Source: Dryas octopetala
Lineage: Eukaryota; Streptophyta; Magnoliopsida; Rosales; Rosaceae
Assembly: GCA_963921425.1 (NCBI GenBank)
Contig: OY992834.1
Location: 21,961,923-22,025,922 of the forward strand
Reading direction: 5' to 3'
Length of the DNA: 64,000 bases
Shown here: in pieces, positions 55,073 to 64,000 of the stretch
How positions within the stretch are numbered: the first letter of the stretch is position 1
How the letters are laid out: the number at the start of each line of letters is the position of its first letter
Translations under genes and position numbers: made by a program
Notes under the pieces: model-generated
Told to the model about the DNA's origin: nothing
Databases searched by the model: none
Seen by the model: the letters and a program-made list of their open reading frames with translations, nothing else

Positions 55073-58048
55073 TGTAACAACCCGACCTAAATTCCACTAG
55101 AAATTTAAATTTTTATTTAACTATGGTTTTAAGAGGTTTTTAAAGGATGTTGAATTGTATTTTAAAGATTTTGAGATTTACTTGAAAATATAAAAAGGGT
55201 TTTGATTTAAAATTTTTTATTTATTTATTTATTTATTTTTGTTTTAATTTGGGCTTGACCAAAAGTTGACTTTTAAAATAAATGGGCTTTCGATTTTGAC
55301 TTTGGGTCCATTGGATAGGTTTCGAGCCCACGATTTCATAGACACGTAGCACGCATCGATCTGAGTTACGGTTTGAGAGATATGGGCGTTGAAGCGAGGG
55401 GCAATTTAGTAAAATTGACAAATTGGGTTTTAAAAATTCCAAATCATATTTTTTTTAAAGGGGATTTCTCTCTCTAGAATTTTCTAGAACACTTTCTCCT
55501 CCCTCATTTTCTCCCCCGCGTCAGCACCTCACCTTCACTCTCTTGCCTTCTCTCTTTTTCCCTGAGCCCACTCTCCCCCTCTCTTCTCTCACCGGCGCAG
55601 CCAGCTCCGGCCATCTTCCCGGCGACCAGAGGCCGGCGACGGGTCCCTTTCCTCGTCGCCAACACTCCCTCCAGATTTCCTCACTTCTCTCTCTCTCTCT
55701 CTTCGTTCTCCTTCACTGTGCGCAACCACCAGCCGCCAGCAGCATCGACCACCTCCTTCGCAGTCGCCAACCTTCAGCAAGCCTCCCCCGACGCCGACCA
55801 GCTCAGCTCGGGCCTCCTCCATCTAGCCCAGCCCCACGCGCACAGTAACGACGCCAGAGACACCCCTATGTCTCGCCAGATTCCGGCCAAATCTCAGCTT
55901 CTTTCATCCCTATTTTTGGTGAGATTTCTTCCTTTTCCATTGGGTTTTCATTTCCCTAAACTTATGTTGATTTATTTCGAGTAATTGGGAATTTGAAATT
56001 TCTGGGAATTGTTGCCATTTCGGGTTATCTTGGGTTTTCGGAATTGGGGGCTATTATGGTGTTGTCTAGGACAAATTTCGTCCCTAGGAGACTCAATAGT
56101 TGTCTAGGACTGAGAAAATTAGGGGGTTTGGTTGAAATTAAATTTAATTGGTTAAATTTGGACTGGAAACAGTCACCTCGAGCGGCACACGCGGTGACTT
56201 CGTACCCTCACTACCATTTTGCTACTATAGGTTTATTTTAGGATGACTTTAGAGTTGGTTTTTGATCTTGATTAAGACCTTTTTGGTTAGGCTGAGCCGG
56301 GGAGCTTTCAGAGTGTTTAGGTAGGGGTTTTGGGTCTACGAATGGATGTTGGGAATCGTCGAGTTAGATTGAGAGTCGGGTGTGACGTTAAGTTGAGCAC
56401 ACATTTACATTTAAGTGTCTTGAGTCGGAACTAATTTTATTTCTTTGATTGTTCATTCTAGGCGACACGGCTGTGACTCGTGACGATCCGGCGGAGGATC
56501 GAAGCTAAGGCTATCTCTGTGAGTGGACTCTTGTTTCTTTAAATGATTTATGAAATTCGTGATTTATTTTGATTATATAAATTTTAGTTGTGAAATAGAA
56601 GTTTGAATGGGCTTTTGGTTTTCTAAAGAATTCATGAAAATTTCATCAATCATTTCACACTTAATGTTTTGGAAATTTATCTTGGGATTTGATCATTGGT
56701 ATTAAATGTTGGATTTCAAATGTTATTTGAAATAAGTTTTATTGTTGGACGTTTGAAAGGAAACTAGTTTCTTATTTTTATACGTATGGATTATTTCATA
56801 TTTTAGCCTATGGTCAAAGATTTGATTGGTTTTATGTGTTTCGAATGAGATTTATTAAGGACTATTTTACTAGTTGTGTTTATGCATTGTGGATTGAGGA
56901 TTTAAAGTTTCAGGGAACGATAAAAATATTTTCTATCCATGGAAAATGATATATTTGGGTTATGGAAAAAAATGGTTTTCAAACCACCCTTGCAGTACCC
57001 TCCAGGTTATCAGATTGGATAGGTATTTGGGACCCATCACGGCACACATACAGGCTTTGGGCCGTGTGTCGGGATGCCTTGCCCTTTGGGGGCTGCTCTG
57101 CGTGCACGTATGACCAGGATTGCCTGCACGTGTTGTATTTTACTCCACGCGTGTGTATAGCTAGGATATTGCCTGCACGTGTTGAATTTTTCTCCACGCG
57201 TGTGTACGACCAGGATTGCCTGCACGTGTTGGATTTTACTCCATGCGTGTGTATGGCCAGGATATTGCCTGCCTGTGCGATGCAGGAATTCCGAACAGGT
57301 GTATGACCAGGTTATTCAGGGTATAAGCATGGTGGTAATTAAGTGGTTATTTTCAAAGTTGTTAAATATGAATTTAAGTGAGGAATTCTTTCAAATTTTA
57401 TCAAGATTGCGGTTACGATGCTTTTATGGTTCTTTTATTTTAGAAAGTTGTTATCTTGAGAAATATATATATTGTTTTATTGAATTTCTTAAGTTTAAAT
57501 AAACTTTGTGGTTTTAAAACTGGGGGATTTCAAAGAGCGACGTGAGGTCTTAGAGTTAAACGTTGTTATAAAGGGTTTTCTGAAAAGATATTTAACCTGT
57601 GATTTCTTTTCCATTAAATCGTCCACTCACTGAGTTTATCTCACAGTTTTTCTTGTTTTTTTCTTAAATTGTCCAAATTAGTAGTGGTGGAGGTCGCGCC
57701 AATCACGTCGAGGCATAGCATCCATTTTTTGTTCCCGGATCTTGTAGGCATCAATTCCATTTTGGAAGTTCCTTTCTTAAATTTTAAAAAATTGCTGTAA
57801 TAGAATAGTGGCTCTGATAACCACTCTCAAGTTTAAGTTGTTTTTCCTGAAATGGTTGGGTCTAAGACCCCTTTTTGGTTGTGGTAGAGGTGGTTGATGT
57901 TTTAGAAGTGTTTTAAAAGGTTTTAAAATTTTTGGGTTAGTCCATTTTCAGGGGAGGTTTTGCCGAATTTTCGGTAGGATTTTCCTTGATTTTGTATCCC
58001 ACAGGACCTCTCCGGGTTTCAGGATGGAATCCGGGGGCGGTTCTGTCA
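55073..58048 (+). mobile_element. solo LTR 10 (subfamily A), nested in D1
   Basis: It begins TGTAACAACCCGACC and ends GGGGGCGGTTCTGTCA, with TACAC exactly repeated at 55068-55072 and 58049-58053. It is 2.98 kb with the full layout. The leader runs to about 55917 (CTATTTTTG before GTGAGATTT), the gap to CATTCTAG at 56461, the block 56462-56518 before GTGAGTGG, then the anchor hairpin 57015-57085 and array 57090-57320 with GCCTGCACGTGTTGGATTTT units. Frames of 101-114 codons are leader or array translations. Confidence 0.94.
57015..57320 (+). repeat. anchor hairpin and hairpin array of LTR 10
   Basis: CCCATCACGGCACACATAC and GGGCCGTGTGTCGGGATG pair across the motif AGGCTTTGG. Four to five units of about 46-50 bp follow, linked by GACCAGGAT or GGCCAGGATATT. 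In each, GCACGTGTTGGA faces TCCACGCGTGTG. Confidence 0.9.
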
Positions 58049-59225
58049 TACACCATTTTGTTTAATAGTTAATCAATAATTTAACTATTAATCAACATCT
58101 CATAATCAAATTCACATTTTAATGATTATGATGCCATATGAATGATATGTCATGCACACCAATGCATGCGTATCTGGCCTGCAGAAGAATCAACACATGT
58201 ATATCTGTACAAATGACAGTGGACCCATACTAATCATTATCAACTGTATCAACTACCTCCCTGTTAGTAAAAAATGAATGGGTAGCGAGACATCCAAACC
58301 ATTTGATCCTCAGATCAAAACAACCTAGCTTACTCTTAAAAGTAGTAACCGCACGGTTGTCTATATTACAACAACCGTCTCTGGGGAGCCACAGCTCGCT
58401 AAGTAAACCCCAAACATCACTATGGGGATCGAACCCAAGGTCATCACTATGTGACCCTTCATCTCAAGTTAGTGGTCCAAACACTCAAACATCATTAGTG
58501 TAATCAATTTATCAAACATTGATTTACATGCTCAATGTCATGTCAATTTCTAATGCAATCTAGGCATCATATCCAATAATTGTCTGCATAATCAATTTAT
58601 TATTTATTGATTATCATGCTCAATTACCATGCCAATTCATTATGCAATATAGGGAACAAATCAATTATTATCAATGCAAACCATTTTCAAATAAATATTT
58701 GCCCAACCTGGCCCAATCTTTGTGTCTCGGCCCAAATGGCTCAACAAAGACACACCCAATAGTTCTCTAACAGACATTAATCATCTTTATCGAGTAACTA
58801 TTTAGTCAAATTATGATATCCAATTATGAGATATAGTAGGGTCTCACACACCCAATGTAACGACCCGACCCAAATTTCCACTTGAAATTTAAATTTTTAT
58901 TTTAACTATGGTTTTAAAAGTCTTTTTTAGGATGTTGAATTTTATTTTAAAGATTTTGGGATTTATTTGGAAAATAAAGGGGGTTTTGATTTAATTTTTT
59001 TAAATCTGGGGTTGAACCAAAGTTGACTTTCAAAATAAATGTGCTTTCGATTTTGACTTTGGGTCGGTTAGATAGGCTTCGAGCCCACGATTTCATAGAC
59101 ACGTAGCATGCATCGATCCGAGTTACGGTTTAAGAAATATGGGCGTTTGAAGCGAGGGGCATATGTGTAATTTTTACTTAAATGGTTTTTAAAACCCAAA
59201 TCTCATCTCTCTCTCTCTCAGCTGA

Positions 59226-59230
<5 letters not shown>

Positions 59231-59285
<55 letters not shown>
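59231..59285. repeat. (CT)n microsatellite, first, in LTR 11
   Basis: A pure CT run of about 55 bp sits at the presumed start of the LTR transcript. The Arg/Glu-rich and Ser/Leu-rich frames spanning it (102-189 codons) are repeat translations. Confidence 0.97.
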
Positions 59286-59286
<1 letters not shown>

Positions 59287-59386
59287 AACTTTCCTCCCCG
59301 CGCACACCCTTCCCAGCCACCATCGCCGGCCAGCCACCGCCGACCTCGACCTCCGGCGGGCACCCCGACGTCGACCACCCCCCTGA

Positions 59387-59388
<2 letters not shown>

Positions 59389-59441
<53 letters not shown>
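59389..59441. repeat. (CT)n microsatellite, second, in LTR 11
   Basis: A second CT run of about 52 bp is separated from the first by about 100 bp of GC-rich leader. Confidence 0.97.
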
Positions 59442-59444
<3 letters not shown>

Positions 59445-60699
59445 GCAGACTCTTATCTCTCTCTTCCTCTCTGTGCGCGCGACACCGCAACTGGAGGACA
59501 GCCTCCGGCCATTTTCCCAGCGACACGAGACCACCGTCGTGACCCCTGTGAGCCGGCCATTCTCTTCTGTGCTTCCCCTCGCCGGCCCGCCACCTCGGTG
59601 CGTAGGAAATCGCCGGAGAGAGCTAGTCGCGCCGTCGGTTTCTCTTGCCGATTCTGGCCACCTTCGAGCTCCGATCGAGAAATTGGTTAGTGGGTTTTCC
59701 TCCTCTCTTCATGGGCTACCAAACCCATATAGTATGGTTTGTCAATTTTGAATAATTGTGATTCTGAAAAAAAAAAATTGGAGTTTAGAACCCATTTCGG
59801 GTTCCCTTTAAGTTTCAGTTTCTGGAGGTGTTCTTGAACGTGTGTGGACATTTTTCACTCCTAGGAACCCTTAATTTATGACTAGTTTTGAGAATTTTAA
59901 ACAAATCGGAGAAATGAATAGTTTTTGGGTATTTAGGAATTTGATTTTTGAGGAATTATGGGCCATTTCGGGTTGGCCTTGTAAATTTTGTTTTGGAGAT
60001 TATTTTTGGACCATCGTCGGACAATATTTATTCATTTGAAACCCAATTGGAATCTAGAAATTTAAAGAGGTTGTGAAAATTAAGGAAATTGTGGAATTTG
60101 ATCTTAGAACCGCCACTTTGAGCGGCGACGATGGAGGTTCTGAATTCCCCACTGTCATTCTGAGTTCCTAGCATTAATTTCAATACTTTGACTAAGTTGG
60201 TTGGCGATCTTGGGTGTTGTAGGTCGAAACGAGGATGTTTTGGGAATAAGTTTTAGAGTGTCATCGTTTTAAAGAGGCGACTTTTAACCATAGGGAAGAA
60301 CGTGAAGTAGCTAGGACGTCGGGTTTTCTTGTATGCACATACATTTTATTAGTCGTTGACATGGGTCTAATTGTATGCTATGGCTTTTATTAGACAAGGC
60401 GATCGTGGCTCGTGACGATCCGGCGGAGGATCGAAACTAGATTTCCCAATTTGTGAGTGGACTATATTTTTATAAAAGTTCATGTTTCTAAATGTCTTTG
60501 ATTTCATTGATTTAATGGTGGATGTGTGTTGAGAATTGTTATTTAAAGTTTCTTCAAATGATATCCTTTTAGACTAATAACTTTAAAAGATTGAGACGTG
60601 TTTGGTATGAGATAAATCTTGAACGGTCAGAAATCATGTTTTGTTGGATATTAAAATGATGAGAAATTAAACTGTCCTAGTAGTATCCTCTTTTAACAG

Positions 60700-60995
60700 G
60701 TATATATTGCTCTGCACTCGCCTAGAGATGACTCGGCGGTGTATGACCAGCATTTGCTCTGCACTGGCCTAGTTGGCGGTGTATGACCAGCATAGTACAT
60801 TTACTCTGCACTTGCCTAGTCGGTAGTGTATGACCAGCACAGCATATTGCTCTGCACTCGCCTAGAGATGACTCGGCGGTGTATGACCAGCATTTGCTCT
60901 ACACTAACCCAGTCGGCGGTGTATGACCAGCATCATAAGCTCTGCGTGCATGTATGACCAGCATCATAAGCTCTGCGTGCACGTATGACCAGCAG
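60700..60995 (+). repeat. hairpin minisatellite of LTR 11
   Basis: Five to six irregular units of about 40-60 bp. TGCACTCGCCTAG can pair with CTCGGCGGTGTA a few bases later, and TATGACCAGCA is the linker. The last two units change to CTCTGCGTGCATG and CTCTGCGTGCACG, the form used in LTR 3. Confidence 0.85.
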
Positions 60996-62750
60996 TTCCC
61001 CGAGTACTAGTACAATGTGGTTTTATGCAGTCCTTGAGATCTTACTTTGATTGAGTTTTAAGTTGTGAGATTTCATTATTTGATTTTTAATATTCTTATT
61101 TAAGGTTTTAAGTATAGAAATAAATTTACAAAGGGTTTTATACCATTAAATTTGTTTATGTCCACTCACTGGGTTTCCTCTCACGCTTTGTTATATTTTT
61201 AAAATTTCCCCCAGGCAAGGAGCGGTCGCGCCAATAACATCGAGGCATTTACGTTCACCTCCTTACTCGGACCTTGTAGGCGCTATTTTAAATTTTGTAA
61301 AAATTTTCTTGTAATAGAATAGTGGCTCTGATAACCGCACTTAAATTTTAAGATGGTTTTCTTGGAACTGTTGGGTCTGAGTCCCCTTTTTGGTTGTGGT
61401 AGAGGTGGTTGCTGTTTAGAAGTGTTTTTTAACAGGTTTAGAAATTTTTGGGTTAGTTCATTTTCAGGGGGGGTTCTGCCGAATTTTCGGTAGGATTTTC
61501 CTTGATTTTGGATTCCCGCAGGACCTCTCTGGATTTCAGGGTGGAAATCCGAGGGCGGTCCTGTCACCCAACAATAAGAGCTTAAGTGAAGTCTTTAGAG
61601 TGTGCCCTAACTCATTTTAATTCACTAACAAATATACGACTTGTAAACCAACAAGTCAAATGCCAAGACAATGGCCAATATCAATTCATATAGAAAATAG
61701 CTCAAAAGGAGCATTACTGGAAACTAGTCATGCCATTACAAATCCGCTCTATTAGCAAAGCAAATTGGCAACTAATGTGCCATCACACCCATTCCGGTAT
61801 CATTCCAATTGAATGCATATTATTCATCTTTGGTACTAAATCGTACCCATATAGAAATCCACGAACATGATGCACAACCTAGCATCTCAGGAATGCATAC
61901 AGTCGAAGCATATAAGCTTCAAACCAATCTTTATCATCATAATAACCGAATGATTATTTAATCAGATTATGATGTCCGATTATGAAAAGTAGGGCCACAC
62001 AATAATCAACAGATTATATGAATTCACTAGAGGGTGCGCTAATTTATTTTCATTAATCAATAAATCACATTCAGTAATCAACCGGTAATTATCAATGTCA
62101 TTACCCAAACCGTTACTTAATCAAATTATGGTTTCTAAATTATGAAAGTAAGGTCACACCACAATAAACCAAGAGATTATGTGAAATCTCTAAAGTGTGC
62201 CCTAATTCAATTCAATTAACAACATTTCCTCTACTTGAAAAATAACAAGTAATTTGCCAAACCAATGGCTAACAACAACACAATCAAATAAATAGCTCAA
62301 ACAAGCATCACCGACATCTACACGTGCCATCACAATTAATTTGTGTACCGTTCTAATTATGGTACCAACTAATTGAACAACAGTTCACTATCATAATCAA
62401 TAAAGTGTTACCTACAAAATGAAGGTTTCACACACCATCACTAAAATAATAAATCAAATAAGATAACCTTACCTTACACAATTAATTAAATAAATCATTC
62501 TCACAATTGCACAAATTAAATAATAAAGAACTAATGACAAAACCACAAAACTAAGATCACAAATCACCTACCTAGATTCTGTGCATCCTAAACCACCACG
62601 AGTACCTCACCACCTCAACACCTCCACAGGCGAAGAGAAATATAAAAACTAAACTCTCAGCGAAGAGAAAGAACAGAGAGAAAACTGAGAGGGAGCTGCA
62701 GAGGAAAAATGAGAGAAAATGAGACAAAAGAGAAAAGGATAGGGGGGAGT

Positions 62751-62758
62751 ATATATAC
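62751..62758 (-). promoter_or_regulatory. TATA box of D1
   Basis: TATATATA on the minus strand lies between a GC-rich palindromic upstream stretch (62760-62815) and a purine-rich region at 62640-62740 (pyrimidine-rich on the transcribed sense). It is the only strong TATA box in the D1 promoter end. Confidence 0.5.
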
Positions 62759-63093
62759 CTTTCACGCTGAGCTCTCGGTGGCTCTGCCGAGCGCTCGGCA
62801 AAGCCTTGCCGATCGCTCTGTGGTGGATTCTTGATTAATCCACTGAGTTTTCCATTCTTCTCGTGGCTTCCTCCCCTGCCACCACCTGCTGCCACGTGTC
62901 AATATCTTGGCTGTTTGATCAAAATAGATCAATGGCCAAGATCTTCCCACTCAAAAAACTTTGAAAATTAACCAAAAATACTCCGGGACTCAGAAAAATA
63001 CTACGTACTCGTAGTAAAGAATACTATTTTCCCATTCGCTCAAAACCAATCTTGAAAATAAAATAAATCATGAAAAAAAATTTTGGGGCCTCA

Positions 63094-64000
63094 AATTCTA
63101 AGAGCAGAAATAGCCTCTGCGTGAATCTAGCCTTTTTGAGGTGTTTTCCTGCGGAAAGGTCCATAGAGGAACTAACTGCGAGGATGCCAGTTGCAGTACT
63201 GGAGATGCTTTTCCTATTGTACCGATCGGTGCTGAAAGGCTGGCTCTCGAACCGGTACTTAGTAGGATTCTACTACTCTTGTTTTTTACCCTGTAGCTCG
63301 TGCCTTATAAAGTAAGAACACTAGGTATGTACATCTTTAGCTGGAATTACTTATGAATCTACTGCTTCCTCTGCTATAGGCGATATCCTCGCTACTAATG
63401 CAGCAAGTTAAATTGCACTGGTGAATATAGATCTGCTAATCTCTAGCCCTATAACCTGGCTATGCTCTTTTTGCGTCTGCTACTAGATATGCTTCTGGCT
63501 CTGCCATAGGTGGTTATGGGTCCACTCGGTCAAATGCCTTTGCTTCTGTTTCGATCTATACTTTTGCTATTGAAGCTGTTCATTTTTCACTAAAAACTAG
63601 TGGCGGTGGGTGGGCGGAAAAATAAAAGTATGGTAGGTAAGGTAACCGTTCTTTCGTCCTAAGATCTAGCTTTTGTTGTCTTTCGGTATCCATCCGTAGG
63701 GGAAGAATTTATTCGTTTGATATTTATTTACCACCTTCCCAACATCCAAAAGGGGGCCCCGAGGAGTAAGTGAAAGAACGCTACTCGCTTAACAACCGAA
63801 CCATATGGGCTGGCCTATCGAGCTCGAGAAGCAAAATAGAGTGGCTCAACTGGTCAATCCAGAAAGTGTTAACCGCTTGACCTCCTTCCAAGACAAAAGT
63901 GTATGTTTTTAACATTTTGATCCGAGTATGTGGAATTATCTAACCCCGATACCGTAGTTTAGAGAGTTGGTGAGATCTGGTCCCATCCTTGCTACACTAA
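63094..64000. other. single-copy DNA, possibly mitochondrial-derived insertion
   Basis: The sequence switches abruptly from AT-rich LTR to balanced composition, with strings such as GGGGCCCCGAGGAGTAAGTG and AGAACGCTACTCGCTT that resemble plant mitochondrial spacer DNA. No mitochondrial gene is recognised; the 81-codon frame at 63070-63315 has no family I know. The call rests on composition and style only. Confidence 0.35.

Larger units (their letters stand above)
58856..61566 (+). mobile_element. solo LTR 11 (subfamily A), nested in D1
   Basis: It begins TGTAACGACCCGACCC and ends GGCGGTCCTGTCA, with CCCAA exactly repeated at 58851-58855 and 61567-61571. Close in layout to LTR 9: the leader ends GAGAAATTG before GTTAGTGGG near 59682, the gap ends AGACAAG at 60398, the 54-bp block 60399-60452 precedes GTGAGTGG. 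Its array (60700-60995) has a different unit (CTCTGCACTCGCCTAG with CGGCGGTGTATGACCAGCA). It contains two exceptionally long CT tracts. Confidence 0.94.
54329..63093 (-). repeat. old LTR 'D1', minus strand, interrupted by LTRs 10 and 11
   Basis: On the minus strand it begins TGAGGCCCCAAAATTTT and ends near GGGGTGTCTTAGATATCACA, with about 3 kb of its own sequence. Near 54740-54830 it holds the reverse complement of the B-type 3' module (CTTACCGGGTTTGT, CCATACGAGC). A TATATATA box (minus strand, 62751-62758), G-box CCACGTGTC (62893) and palindrome GCCGAGCGCTCGGC (near 62787) mark its promoter end. It includes degenerate internal duplications at 61.57-62.35 kb. No target duplication was found. 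Confidence 0.7.

Noticed and set aside
57800-57830. tRNA gene suggested by GCTCTGATAACCA
   Set aside because: No cloverleaf, A box or B box upstream; only the 3' terminal string resembles initiator tRNA-Met. Kept as a finding on the motif only.
59182-59751. 189-codon frame rich in Ser-Leu repeats
   Set aside because: About a third of it translates two CT microsatellites; the rest is LTR 11 leader.
63070-63315. 81-codon frame at the start of the last segment
   Set aside because: It begins in the LTR D1 edge and continues into unrelated DNA; no recognisable domain.

Overview
The window is nuclear DNA of a flowering plant, most likely a eudicot. I infer this from plant-specific LTR-retrotransposon lineages (a Sirevirus-like Ty1/copia element and Tekay- and Reina-like chromoviruses), CACTA and Harbinger-like transposons, and fragments of plant genes (ILK-type ankyrin kinase, acetylornithine deacetylase, class III peroxidase). 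I see no complete host gene. Almost everything is mobile DNA nested in mobile DNA, so the long open frames are either fossil polyproteins or chance frames in GC-rich or tandem-repeat DNA.

Layout. 1-6.25 kb: the 5' part of a copia element on the minus strand, with a 1.7 kb LTR, a primer-binding site, gag, protease/integrase and reverse transcriptase; it runs off the left edge. 6.56-13.5 kb: an old minus-strand LTR (called D3) interrupted by solo LTR 2, itself interrupted by solo LTR 1. 13.55-24.2 kb: two fragments of unrelated host genes on the same strand (ILK ankyrin exons, acetylornithine deacetylase exon), separated by a CACTA-like insertion and by solo LTR 3, which carries solo LTR 4; then a Reina-like tail. 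24.5-25.6 kb: a C-rich minisatellite and a large inverted repeat. 25.6-39.4 kb: a broken Tekay-like Ty3/gypsy element split by LTR 5. LTR 5 holds a Harbinger-like transposon that captured a peroxidase exon, and the Tekay 3' LTR holds a further 2.2 kb insertion. 39.4-47.3 kb: a second old minus-strand LTR (D2) split by a 6.4 kb CACTA element, itself split by solo LTR 7. 47.3-54.3 kb: single-copy-looking DNA, possibly organelle-derived, split by solo LTRs 8 and 9. 54.3-63.1 kb: a third old LTR (D1) split by solo LTRs 10 and 11. 63.1-64 kb: more single-copy, possibly organelle-derived DNA.

The repeated 2.4-3.3 kb units are LTRs of one Tekay-like lineage. They begin TGT(A/G)A and end TGTCA or GTTACA, most are flanked by exact 5-bp target duplications, and the partly coding Tekay element carries an LTR with the same ends. 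Each has a gene-like layout: a conserved upstream block of about 120 bp, a TATA-like site, a CT-rich start, a GC-rich leader, an intron-like gap, a block of about 58 bp, an array of hairpin-forming minisatellite units, and a conserved end with short palindromes.

The most interesting observation is that the intron-like gap (GT...AG, 851 bp in LTR 3) is precisely absent from LTRs 1 and 7. This is what reverse transcription of spliced element RNA would leave. The hairpin arrays keep their position and fold while their sequence differs between subfamilies, and modules appear shuffled between subfamilies (LTRs 5 and 9). Nothing here was checked by alignment software or database search; all boundaries were read by eye.
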